From Trichopria drosophilae (taxonomy: Eukaryota; Arthropoda; Insecta; Hymenoptera; Diapriidae), in assembly GCA_030407085.1 (NCBI GenBank), contig CM059584.1:109243001-109307000 (forward strand): a stretch of 64,000 nt of DNA, in the 5' to 3' direction. Shown here in pieces: positions 33,828 to 44,879 of the stretch. The notes below the pieces were generated by a model. The model saw only the letters and a program-made list of their open reading frames with translations, ran no database searches and had not been told where the DNA came from. The translations under genes and the position numbers were made by a program. Position 1 is the first letter of the stretch. Each line of letters begins with the position of its first letter.

Positions 33828-34112
33828 TAGCAGAAATATTGTAGAGGAATTCATTTCAGTTTAGTGTGTGGAATTGCCGATTTTTTTATGTATTAAAATT
33901 AATACCGAATGAAATAAATGTGTGGAAGGGAATTCCTCGATACGAGAATCTATTCACGACAATTCTTTTAATATTTAATAATGTGAGCTTGGCCATTTTA
34001 ATTATCCTTTTATACGTGTTGTATAATTCCGAAAAAAGCGAATATATAATTAAAACTAGAAAGCGTCAAAACAAAATATTATGTATTCGTAAATATCGAA
34101 TTACGTGCTAAA

Positions 34113-34224
34113 CGCAGTGATCGTCAGCAGTGGACCCGTGGTCGGCGTCGCGCGAGCTCATTATTCAAGTTAAGCAACTTACTTGGAGAACAGTAGGTAG
34201 GTGGATAGGTGACCGCCCGAGAAC
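34113..34224 (+). mobile_element. 5S rRNA-derived SINE or 5S pseudogene
   Basis: The stretch contains an internal-promoter A-box-like AAGTTAAGCAACTT and, further on, a C-box-like GGTGGATAGGTGACCGCCCG followed by AGAAC, in the order and spacing of 5S rRNA. The first third does not fold or read like a normal 5S gene. The sequence continues into AT-rich DNA. It is best explained as a SINE with a 5S-type promoter. Confidence 0.65.
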
Positions 34225-35123
34225 AGATTTTCTTCAGAAATAATTAAGTTATTAAAAGAAAAATAAAAAATAAGTATCATTAAGTTAAATAAACAATATT
34301 AATTTTTTAATAACATTTTATAACAAAAAGAGAAAGAATGAAAAGAATTATACAAAATTCCTATCAGTTTTGAATTTCATAGGATTCGGTAGGAACAATT
34401 CTATCCTTCCCAATACTTTTACAAGGATTAAGAAATAGCATTCAGAAGTATTGAAAATTTCAATGCTTCTGAATACTTTTTCGTTTGCTGGGTTCCAATC
34501 CATATTCGTTTGCTGCCATTTTAAGGTTATGTTCACTTCATTGATATTTTGAATCTTTTTCAATGCAAAATGATTATACGCTTCAATTACCCAGTATGAA
34601 TAGAAAATTATTTAACCCTGAACATTCTAATTTATTTAAATTCTTTACACGGAATTAAGAATCCGGATTCAAAAAAATTCAAATTTTCAATTTATTTTAA
34701 TCCATTTTCGTTTGCTGAGTACTGAAATCAATGATTTTAAAACAAATAGAAAATCATTGGCTACAGCTCTGTTGAATAGATTTCTATTGATATTTATTGA
34801 TTAAGAAAACCAATTCAAATTTATTGAGATTCATTCAAAATTACTCAATGAATTTCAATGAATTTTCGTTGCTGAGATATAGGGAAAGGGAGCAGACCGA
34901 TGAAATGTATCTTGCAGAGATTCCACATATGTATTTAAAATTTATCCACATGTACATGTGTTAATATTTGTATTTTATTTTTTAGTTTTTACTTTTTACT
35001 CTTTCTGTTTTATATTGAAATGTTTATATTCATTTCTTTTTCGTTTCTGTTTTGATTTCAGTAGTAATTTTCGTATAATCGCACATGCGCTTAAAATTTG
35101 TTTTGTTCATGGTTGAGCTTTCT

Positions 35124-35132
35124 CGCGGGAAA
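35124..35132 (-). promoter_or_regulatory. E2F-type site upstream of MSH2
   Basis: On the minus strand the bases read TTTCCCGCG, the consensus E2F site. The overlapping plus-strand half TTTCTCGC makes it nearly palindromic. It lies 165 bases upstream of the MSH2 start codon. DNA mismatch-repair genes are known E2F targets in animals. Function here is inferred. Confidence 0.5.
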
Positions 35133-35296
35133 AGGACCATCGTGGAGGCTGTCTGCATAGATTTACGCACGTGACTGATGAATTCACGATTTTCCTTTAC
35201 AAAATCAATTTTTACCTTGTTCATACGACATAACACATAGTTTTTTGTTTTTTAATTGTTTCCAAGACTCTACTGTCTTAAAATTAGACATAAAAC

Positions 35297-35455
35297 ATGG
35301 CTGTCACGGCGAATCAACAGATGAATATGGGTTTGTAACAACTAATATGTCAATTCAAAAGAATAAATCATTTTCTAATTTATTATGTATTAAATTTCTT
35401 TTCAGACTTGTCGAGCCAACAAAGTTTCGTTCGATTTTACAAGGGATTACCTGAG
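35297..35455 (+). CDS. MSH2: MSH2, first two coding exons only (partial)
   Basis: Exon 1 (35297-35330) and exon 2 (35406-35455) are separated by a 75-bp GT-AG intron and give 28 residues beginning MAVTANQQMN and ending SFVRFYKGLPE. This matches the MSH2 N-terminus (human begins MAVQPKETLQ and has FVRFFQGMPE at the same place), just before the mismatch-binding domain. A GTATTT donor follows, with phase 0. MSH2 pairs with MSH6 to detect mismatches and is an ATPase in the nucleus. None of the expected later exons, including the Walker A block, is visible in the next 28.5 kb on either strand. Either intron 2 is very long and runs beyond the window, or this is a detached 5' copy. The match is short but specific. 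Confidence 0.72.
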
Positions 35456-36096
35456 GTATTTATGGCATTTATTATAATAGACTAATAGTTTTCTACTACT
35501 TCGCAGTTTTGTATTTTATATTTATTTTTTAGTTTATTACTGTTGTAAGAACTTAATTCATATTCTTCGAAACGTTGCTTTTGTTATTATGTCGACTTTA
35601 TTTCGTACATTACTGACAATCAATTTTTGTATAAATATATATTAATGATTTGGTACAATATTGATTTGCCTAAATTTTATTTTTAAGTTTATAACGTTTT
35701 CTATTATTGTTAGAAATTAATAGAGATATTGTGAAATTTTGTTGTAGTCCTTAATTACGTAGACTAAATATTTATTCCTTACACGACTGGCAATCAATTT
35801 TTGTATAAATATATATTGGTTTAGTACAACATTGATTTGCCTAAATGTGTATAAGATTATCGACATGTTAATGATTCGTTAATCATTATGTATATGTTCA
35901 TATTTAAACAAGGTTCGAATAATTCTATTTCATAAAAGTTATCAGAATAAATTTTCAACTTCATGCACGAAAATCAATTTCACATAATTAATTTTATAAA
36001 AGTTCTATCATTAATGTTTGTAAAAATAGTTTTAGATTGATCTTAAAATAATATTTTGATATCGTAGATGATAATTTCATTAAAATTACTGTTGTA
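35456..36096. repeat. MSH2 intron 2 start; 174-bp offset tandem duplication
   Basis: GGCAATCAATTTTTGTATAA and the following TATATATTGGTTTAGTACAA segment repeat an earlier copy at about 35612-35685 with a 174-base offset (second copy about 35786-35860). The rest is AT-rich without a coding frame. Confidence 0.65.
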
Positions 36097-36772
36097 CACT
36101 GCAAAAAATGTAAATGAAATTTACAATTTTGTTGTGATATTCATGCCTAAAAATATGGTGATATTCCCACGTTAGAAGTTGTAAATTTCCTACGGGAGGT
36201 TAGGAATTTCAGAACGATTTGTAAATTCCCTACACTGAAGGTGGTAAATTTAATACACAACGCGTTTTTCCCACGCTATAAATGGGTTAAAATCGAGCCC
36301 ATGCTGTACATGGTAAATTTACAATATGAGGGAAAAAACCATTGGTGTAATAAAATTAATTTTTTCATTAAAATTCCACATATTTTAGTTTTATTTTGTT
36401 TTTAAATGTAAAACAGAGGAATATATTGTAAAATTCATTATAAGATGTATTTTAATATTTTAGGGGTTTTTATAGAGCTATAATCTTTTGTCGAAAGAAA
36501 ACATTAAATCTAAATTCTTTTGTTGATAGAAAAACTTTGATCGAAAGCAAGTTTTAGAGTTATAATCTTTTGTCGATAAAACGTTTGTTGAAAGAAAGCA
36601 TTAAATCATAAAATCTAAATTCATAAATTATTAAAATAACAAATTATTATTACAAGCCACTAAATCACACAACTAAACCAAATTTACAATAATATTGTGT
36701 AAAAGTCCTACTTGTAGCATGGGCAATATTGTGTCCCACTGCGCAAGTTGTAAATTTACATTTTCTACAGTG
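36097..36772. mobile_element. MITE with CACTGTAGAAAATGTAAAT ends
   Basis: CACTGCAAAAAATGTAAAT at 36097 pairs with the right end, which reads CACTGTAGAAAATGTAAATT on the minus strand. The subterminal parts carry repeated TGTAAATTT words. Non-coding, 0.68 kb. Confidence 0.72.
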
Positions 36773-37139
36773 AATATCAAAAGTATCTCAATTCACCTAC
36801 TTGAGAAGGTTGGTACGGTTAAGAATTAACAAACAGATTCTGACGAAAAAATTACTAAACCTTAAAATGAATATAAAATGAATTCCCTGAAAATTTTGAA
36901 TCATTTAGATACCTCAGTGTTGAGAAATTATGAAAAACGTTGTGTGCCTATTAACATGGTGTCTTACGTAAAATGCATTTCTCAAGTCTTTATATGCGAG
37001 ATTTGCACAGAATTAACAAATAGATTTACTTAAAATTAATGTCGATTAAAGAAAAATATATAATAAGTGTTCGAAAGAAAGAATTAAATTGATTGACAAT
37101 ATTCTCAATTGATGTTCCGATAACAGATTATCTTTAAAC

Positions 37140-39260
37140 CTTAATATGTAAGTGTAAATCCATTTCTTTTAGCTCTAAACAACATCTGTTTGATTTTCAC
37201 TATAAGATTGCTAATCATAGTTTACATGACATTAGTAGTATAATGGATCTCGGGATCCTATTTAATAGCTGTTTGAGTTTTGAGGGACGTCTAAATCAAG
37301 TATGCCGCAAGGCGGCAAAACAGTTAGGCTTTTTACTTAGATCTACAAAGGAATTTTACGATACGAGTGCAATTATTTACATTTTTAAAACTCTTGTTTT
37401 GCCACATTTGCTGTGTGCTTCCCAAATTTGGTCTCCTTATGTTGACTGTCACATCGCTACACTTGAAAAAATTCAAAGGAAATTTCTTAGATGCTTGTCA
37501 TTAACCCCTTTGCTGCGGATGACAAAGATCTTTGTCATTTAGGACTTTTCTCTGACTGCGGCAAAAACGCAAATCTTTGTCATGACATAAATTAGTCTAA
37601 TGAAGTCAATAATATATCCAATTTAAAAACTTGACCATTTCTAGCCAGCCTCAGGTATATCGAACAACATGCCGTTGTCCTTTTTCAAAAGCATGTTGTC
37701 AAAAAAAAGATACAAGTTCTTAAAATATGTTGTTTTTACGATTTTTTAAAAATCTTTGTCATGAGCTATGTCGCCGTATTAGGTCAATTTCTGCATTAAA
37801 AATTAATGAAATCGTTTGAAACTTACTACTCAGGGGTTTTCGAGGTCTCCGATTACAAATCTGATGATATATTTTGAAAATTCAAAATGGCGGATCCAAT
37901 ACCGCGGGTTAATGTTAGCCTTCCCCGTTAGCTTTGATATACAATATGTACTTACACACTTTACTACGAAGAGGTTCGAGAAAGGTCTTCAAAGTGCACT
38001 TTTTTTCTGTTTTTATATATTTTTGTTTAAAATTGTTTTTACAATAAAAACTGTAACATATTAAACTCTAGAAATCAGTTTTTTCCCACATGTAACACGA
38101 TAACTGAGGAGTACATACCAAATTTTGAAATTTACGCGGAATAATCTGGATAGATAATAAACTCTGTAAAATATCTATAAAAACTAAAAATATAGATTTG
38201 TAGCTGCAGAATCGAAGAAGTTTTTGATAAAAATACAAAATTCGGTATAAATATTCTAAAAATAATCACGAGAGTGTTTCTATTGCCAACCTGCCACGAG
38301 CAGCATTATTGACATATGAATAACAAATTGCCGTAATATTGTACATGCAAAAACTGATATAAGATTCGTAATCAGTGAATTTTGATTAAGACGTCCGCCA
38401 TATTGAATCCGCCATTTTGAATTTTCCAAAAATGTAACTTCAGATTCGTAATCAGCGACCCCGAAAACCTCTGAGTAACAAGGGTCAGGCGAAATGATTG
38501 GTATTTAGAAAATTTGCCCCCAATATTGAATCCGTCATTTTAAATTTTCCAAATCTGACTTCAAATTCGTAATCGGCGTCCCAAGAAACCCCTATACACC
38601 AAGTTACAGTAAAATCTAACCAAATTTTTTTCCCCACATTTTGGGCACTTTTTGTGAAATTCTCGCCGCAGCGAAGGGGTTAAAAACCGATAAACCTATG
38701 AATAGATTTAGTCATGGTGAATGGTCGAGATATTTTGGGTTACCTACAATAAAATCTCTCCATACTGTTAATGATTTAACGTTTATATTTAGTATTTTAC
38801 TGGGACGTATTAAATCAGATACCATACTTTCTCCACTACGCCATCGTGAACTTATATACACCTGCAGAAATTCTCGTCCACTGCTTAAAAGAAGGTAAAA
38901 GAATAATGCACGTTTTCATTCAACTCTACCTCGTCTTATTAGATTATGGAATACTATTAGTTGTGATATGAACACTTCTGATTCGTTTGCCAGGTTTGTT
39001 ACCAGTTGTATGCAATCCCAACTTCGTTTCTATGATCCTTGATCTTTTGAATCTTAAATCTAGTCTTTGCCAATGATTAGTATTATAATATTATTATGTA
39101 AATTGTTTAACACAACGTTTCTTTACATTATTTAGTTTTGTAAGTTTATTCATTAAGTTTTTCTATTAAAATTCTTCGATTCGTTTATGCGACAATATTT
39201 TGTTTTCATTGTAGTAGGGCAATAATGCCCGTGTAAAATTAGTAAATAAATAAAATAGTT
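37140..39260 (+). mobile_element. LINE 3' fragment split by a piggyBac-like insertion
   Basis: From about 37140 the plus strand encodes the LINE C-terminal region (FHYKIANHSLHDIS, LPHLLCASQIWSPYVD, KIQRKFLRCLSL). It is cut at 37501 by a 1.18 kb TTAA-flanked element. It resumes at 38684 with TDKPMNRFSHGEW and GLPTIKSLHTVNDLTF. Dropping the insertion and one TTAA restores the frame exactly. It ends with hairpin GGGCAATAATGCCC (39217-39230) and an AAATAAATAAA tail. It is 5'-truncated. Confidence 0.82.
37501..38683. mobile_element. PiggyBac-like non-autonomous element in the LINE
   Basis: TTAACCCCTTTGCTGCGG (37501) and CCGCAGCGAAGGGGTTAA (ending 38683) are inverted ends with TTAA at both borders, the piggyBac target. 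An ATCTTTGTCATGA-type word recurs near the left end. The interior carries several copies of the TTCGTAATC/GACCCC module (37.83, 38.36, 38.44, 38.56 kb). No transposase. Confidence 0.82.
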
Positions 39261-39412
39261 GTCGGCCACTTAAGGTTCTTATTTCAGTGCATTTGACTTT
39301 AAATTAAAGTCAACAATAGAACAAAAATTTAGTAATGGATAATTTGTCTTAGCAGATGTCTGTTATTAGAATGCATCCTCACTTAGACAAAGTAATATGA
39401 CTTTTAAAATAT

Positions 39413-41150
39413 GATATTATTATTATTATTTATTACCAGAAAGAAAATTTGCAATATACAAAAGCTTTACAGATATGCATTTGCAGTCGCAAAATGCTAT
39501 AGAGGTAAACGCAGTTACCCTGTACATAGCGCTGGTATGTTCAAATAAACTTGCATTTTGATAAGTTTTGACAAAAACAAAAAGCAAGTAATAGAACTAA
39601 ACTAAGTCTAAAATTTAAATTAAAATTATACTAATAATGAAATAATTATTATACATATATAATTAAAGCTCCAAACAATTGTATAAAAATCCGACATATT
39701 ATATTCTGTATCACTATAAAATTGTAATAACGCAATTATTGTTGTTTGCTCCACTCTTTTAATGTAGTTTTCAAAACTTCTTTGTTGACATGTAGTGTTT
39801 TTAATTCAATTGGCAACATATTAAATCTTGTGAGAGCTACAATGTAACTGTCGGGAACAGGATTTAAGAAACTTAACCACCACTGGTTGAACACAAGAAA
39901 ACTCTTCTTTTATTGCAATCGACAAGATCCCGAAAATTATACAAAACGTCCTGCCGTCTCGGATTGCAAATCTAATCTCATAATTTTGTCGTTACACTTC
40001 GTCGATATTCGGCATCCGCGACTCTATCCCCTCTCGTACGTACATCAGAGCCTTTCGTATTCGCGACAGTAACTATTCTTCTTATAATTAATTAATTGTC
40101 TTTGTTATTTTAGGTAACAGTATACTTTTATTTCAAGTTTTAGAATTTGATTCCAAGTATTTGTTCTGTAATATTTCATAGTGAAATTGTAACGATGCAG
40201 GAATAAAAGTTTGGTGTATATTTAATGGATAAACAACTGTATTTTTTTCATTCTTGAGTATTATTTTAAAAATTTTATTTTGAACACTTTGAAGTGAAAT
40301 TACAGAGTTATTAAACTCCACTCCAGGCTATTATGCCATAACTTAAGAGACTATTGAAAAGTGCATAATATATCATCAAGAGAGTGTTAGTTTGCATAAT
40401 TTTTGATAATCTGGAGAAGACATAAATGAGGTATTTAGTTTTTCCAATTAAATTATCTACATGTTTGTCCTACTTCATGTTAGAGTTTAATATAACACCT
40501 AAATATTTGGTACTATTAACTCTTTTTACATGCTGATTTAGTATTTTTATTCTAATTGAGATAGGTACACTATCACAATAACTACCAAATGTAATAAAGT
40601 CCGTTTTGTCAACATTTAATAATAATTTATTTACTCCCAACCAATCTGTTGCTTTCACTAAATAAGCATTCATTTTTTCTTCGACCGAACTTCATGTGTT
40701 ACCTTCAGCTAAAATGACAGTATCATCTGCATACGATATTGTTGTTCCATGAGGCATAGTAATCAATAAATCATTGACAAATAATATAAAAAGTAAAGGG
40801 CCCAGAACAGTACCTTGAGGAACACCAATTTCAATCTCATAATAATTACTATACACTGAATTAATTTTCACCGCTTGTTGCCTGTTTGTTAAATGGCTTT
40901 TAATCAGTTTATTAGCTGTACCATGTATTCCATATTTTTCTAATTTTTCGAGGAGTAATTGATGATCAACTGTATCGAACGCTTTCGTCAGATCTATAAA
41001 GGTTGCTGCTATTGGTATTTTTTTATCGATACTTTCGTATATTTTCTTAGCAACAAAATTTAATGCATCAGTAGTCCCTTTGTGTTTAATAAAACACTTA
41101 CTTTGATATATATCAAAGTAATCCTTAAAGTATATTGTCCATTTAAGTTG
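39413..41150 (-). mobile_element. Second LINE family: reverse transcriptase remnant
   Basis: On the minus strand, the DNA from about 41150 down encodes [50 protein letters not shown] (catalytic ADD) and then NVDKTDFITFGS and VNSTKYLGVILN, with stop codons and frame changes. Further down are pieces of the C-terminal domain. The 3' end is a run of AAT triplets (39413-39430). This differs from the hairpin-tailed family. It is dead and 5'-truncated, and is interrupted at about 39870-40080. Confidence 0.8.
39870..40080 (-). mobile_element. Insertion in the LINE, possibly a solo LTR
   Basis: A 210-bp, more GC-rich block interrupts the LINE C-terminal region. Read on minus it starts near AGTTACTGTCGCGAATACG and ends after CAATAAAAGAAGAG and TTGTGTTCAACC. 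An internal AATAAA and the compact size fit a solo LTR, but no clear target duplication was found. Confidence 0.35.
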
Positions 41151-42149
41151 TAAAACTTGTTAAAATGTTGACTCTGTCGCATGTAATTTCCACATTTTTC
41201 TTCCGTTCAGTAAACATTATTTTTACAAGCAGCATTACTTTTGTATTGAAATATATTGTTCATGAAGGTTTGAAGAATTCAATGTTATGTTTGTTAATTA
41301 TATACACTTTATACTAAATCAACTGTAATAACCGAAAATATGTAGTCAAATTTTCTTGTCGCATCCGAAATGCTCCATGGTAATATAAATCGCATAATGA
41401 AATTACAATAAATCAATGTTTTGTACAACGTGGAGCAAAGTATTATTTAATCTGTGTACAAAAACCTACAAAGATTAGAATCGCTTTTCATTCATCTTTT
41501 CGAATTTGTAATACCGAAATTACTTGCAAATCTAATGTCTCCTCCACAATCAAGTCTGCTTTATTCAAAAAATAAAAAAATCTAAAAGTAAAATTTTCAA
41601 AAGACATATAAATGTGTTATTGAGACATAGGTGTTTATGCTTCTCAATCACGTTTATATTTACTCTTTTATTTATAAAAATTGGCAAATGTAAATGTCGC
41701 TACCGCAATCTTGAATTTTGACATTCTATATGAACATTGCTCCAAATCGATAAATACTGTCATCGTCTTATAAGTTCAAAATATTAACCAGCGAAATGGA
41801 TCGTTTGAAGGAACTAAAAATGGTTAAATGTACAAAGAAACCGAGAAGAAATCTGAAAAAGGAAGAGGTGAGAAATGAAAAGAAAAGAGAAATATATGCA
41901 GTTAAAAAGTTACATTGAAATAATAATTTTTAAATCTGTTTTTAATTGTGATGTTTTAATTTTAATTTTTTCTTTTCAAGTTGACTTTCAATGTCAATTT
42001 GTTTTTATACACGAATTGCATTCTCTGCCAATTGAAGTACCTAAAATGAAAGGTATAGTCTTTGTTTTGGAAAAAAAGATACACAAAATTATCACAATCA
42101 GCGAACAATAATAATATATCATGTAGAAACGCATAAATATCTAATGTTT
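41151..42149. other. No confirmed gene; one weak candidate exon
   Basis: A short frame at 41796-41867 (ATG, 24 codons, basic: MDRLKELKMVKCTKKPRRN) ends at a good donor GAG|GTGAGA. Joining it to the next plausible acceptor (near 41981) soon meets a stop. I do not recognise it. The remainder is AT-rich. Confidence 0.3.
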
Positions 42150-42680
42150 ATTTATTTATTTATTTAATAGTATCAACGACACTTACTGCGCCTATTACAA
42201 AAATAATTATATACGTTTAAATTGATGACGCTTATAGAACATTGACTAAGTTTCATTTTCGCTGAGCAAAGAATACATAAAAAAGATAGATATATAAATG
42301 TAGAAAATAACAATAATAAAATTATAAAATTAATATAAATTTCTGTTGTTAGCGATATTCTACTGTAGAGTTTCTAATGTATGACCAAAATAGGGGCAGG
42401 TTACCCTCAACAACCTGCCTCGGAAGAGTATTCCATTTACATTTTAATCTAGCGGTTGTTGAGTAAAACCTATAGTTTCTATGGTCAATATCTTCGATAA
42501 TAGATCACTCATGATATGGCCGTTTATTATTCTGTATGTGAATATCAGGTCCTGATAATCACGCAAGGATTTAAATGATCTGAGGTCTAGGGTAGTGACC
42601 AATGGGAAATAATCATGGTCGAAAAAGTGCATGGGATTTATTGTATAAATAAAATAATAAAATACTATTTTACTCATACT
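42150..42680 (-). mobile_element. LINE 3' fragment, hairpin-tailed family
   Basis: The minus-strand frame 42677-42444 reads NPMHFFDHDYFPL and LRSFKSLRDYQDLIF, matching the LINE C-terminal region at 10 kb (HPM, then LASVRSANDVIF). It ends with hairpin GGCGCAGTAAGTGTC (42192-42178), GTTGATACTATT and AAATAAATAAATAAA. Truncated and inactive. Confidence 0.75.
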
Positions 42681-43246
42681 GTTTTCAGGTTATTATATAT
42701 TTTTCAACTACCCGCGCTAAATTTTGGTACTTATGCACATTATTAATTTCGACTCTTATGAGATTCTAGTCAATTATGTTCGGCTCGTATTTTAAATTTT
42801 ACGCTAACATTCGTGCAATAGTATAAGAATCGACCATTTTAATGTTGAATTCTGAAAAAAATACACGAGATAAAAATGTGCTTTGCAACATTGCTATTCG
42901 CATTTTCACAACACTGATGTAGTAGTCTCAGATTTGGAAAATTCCCCATTGTATGTATGCTTCGAAATCTGAAAACAATACTCTGAGGTGACACCTGTTT
43001 GTTTCAGAACGTATCGTACGTTTTAGTATTATTTAATCTCCCAAAAAACACTTTATGTAAAAAAAACTCGCCAAATTCTTATTCTACAAAAAAAGAAGTA
43101 TTGAAGTCATGTAATAAGGCCAAGTTCTAATTAGGAAGACAAACTTTCTGTACATTATGAACTCCACCAAATCTTTTTAAAAAGTAATGAAAATTCAAAT
43201 AATTAATACAAAATAATCTTAAACATTTCTTTCATAAAAATAAGAT
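42681..43246. other. No gene seen
   Basis: AT-rich spacer between the LINE fragment and the foldback. No coding frame or repeat pair. Confidence 0.5.
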
Positions 43247-43919
43247 TTAAGGTAGTTAGACCCCAGAATATCATATGTTGACGAAAAATATTTAATAACG
43301 TTTCCAAGAATTTAATTTTCATTATTAATAATATTGTTGAAAAGTAAAATTATTATTCTTCTTAAAAACAAAATTGAAATGTTTAAAAATAATTTGTTAA
43401 GCCACGTTTGTTATTTTTTCAAATTTTTCTTCTCCGCTTTTAAGAATTTTTTAAAAATGAACGGATTTTAACGAATCATGGCTTATTTTTTTGAGAAAAA
43501 GATTCTCTACAACTTTACCGCAGGTATCTTGAAATTTCCGAAGCCAACGATAAATTATCTCTATTTATTTTTAAAAAGAACGACTACTTTTAACGAATTT
43601 TGAGTACTTTTTGTGATCAGACAAAGAATCTTAAAAAAATTATGCGGTAAAGTTAAAGGGAATCTTTTTCTCGAAAAAATAAACCTCCATTCGTTAAAAT
43701 CCGTTCATTTTTACAAAATTCTTAACAGCAGAGAAGAAAAAATTTGAATCAATAACAAAAGTAGCTTAACAAATTATTTTTGCACATTTCAGTTTTTTTT
43801 TCAAGAACAATAATGCTTTCACTTTTCAACAATATTATTAATAATGAAAATTAAACACTTGGAAACGTTATTAAATAATTTTCGTCAACCTATGATATTC
43901 TGGGGTCTAACCACCTTAA
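43247..43919. mobile_element. Full-length foldback element with TTAA borders
   Basis: TTAAGGTAGTTAGACCCCAG at the left is complemented at the right by CTGGGGTCTAACCACCTTAA. Complementarity continues through almost the whole 673 bp, including ATTATTAATAATATTGTTGA, CTTTACCGCA and AACGGATTTTAACGAAT blocks. It is non-coding. TTAA borders suggest piggyBac-type or another TTAA-targeting transposase. Confidence 0.8.
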
Positions 43920-44114
43920 TAAAAAATATTATTCCATTATATCTTACTTATTGAAGTTTAAAAATGGATACATTATCGCTAATATATTTATAGACCCTTA
44001 TTCCAAGCATCCGTCCAATTAACTTGTCAAAAACTTGGCTGCCCTTATTAAAAATGGTTTTGAAGAATTCTGATCAGATGATATAAAACGGCACTTCGTA
44101 TTTTTGGAAATTAA

Positions 44115-44354
44115 TACAGTAGGACCTCTCTTATTCTAATTAGTAAAGTTTTTCAAGATGGCGCCGACCTTTCTTATTCTAATTTTTCCCCTTACTCCCA
44201 CTTACTTTGCTTACGAGCTTGTGATTCGTGGACAATATTTTTCGTTAACTTTTCGTGTTATAGTGGGAGAAGATTTGTGGGGGAACGATTAGAATAAAAG
44301 AGGCTGGACAATTAGAATAAGAAAGGCAATTAGAATAAGAGAGGTCCTACTGTA
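44115..44354. mobile_element. Pogo-like MITE (TTATTCTAATT family), complete
   Basis: TACAGTAGGACCTCTCTTAT and its complement at the right form the ends, with TA at both borders. TTATTCTAATT occurs twice on the left, and ATTAGAATAA three times on the right. It is 240 bp and non-coding. Confidence 0.88.
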
Positions 44355-44879
44355 AAATGACATATGAATTCTAAAATGCACTCGATAGTTTCTCGGTACA
44401 CTATGTTGTCGTGTTAATTAGCAATTCCTTATATTGCATTAATTACATATTCCCGTGATTTAGTAATGTATCATAATTAATGTAACGCATCTTATTTCAT
44501 TTAAATTCATACAACATTAAAAATACATTGATATAACTACCAAAATTGTACAATTGTAATTAAAGTGAAACTGGCACTGGCACTCGCTTAAGCGATGTGA
44601 TTGAATAAATATCTATTTCTGAATGTATCAAGTAACGGTACCAAAAAAATCAGAAAAGATCGTGTGCTTGCATTTTTCAAAAATATCAACATCAAAGGTT
44701 CTGGAGATTTGCTCATAACTTATTTTACAAAAAAAATCATTTTTAGCTAATAGAAAATTATATTTTTTAAAATTATCAAAACAGACAGTAGTAGGCCAGT
44801 TAAAATTATGAATTTGGTAAATTTAATGTCGAAAGTACAACTATCGTTGATTATATTAACAAAAGCATGTTAATCTTGG
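44355..44879. other. No gene seen
   Basis: AT-rich DNA; a faint upstream continuation of the Jockey fragment may begin near 44820. No other structure. Confidence 0.45.

Larger units (their letters stand above)
29059..34901. mobile_element. Nest of inverted-repeat elements with CCCAGCAAACGAAAA ends
   Basis: Inverted pairs lie inside one another. The outermost pair is ATCGGTCTGCTCCCT at 29059 and its complement at 34887-34901. Next is CCCAGCAAACGAAAATTCAT at 29195, paired with the complement ending at 34876. Next is CCCAGTAAACGAAAATGG at 31795, paired with the complement ending about 34719. A separate unit at 30648-31789 has CCCAGCAATCGA ends. Additional CAGCAAACGA words occur at 34483-34515. 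No transposase is seen. The nest also holds a higher-order array, a pogo-like MITE, a long foldback and a 5S-derived repeat. Confidence 0.65.
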
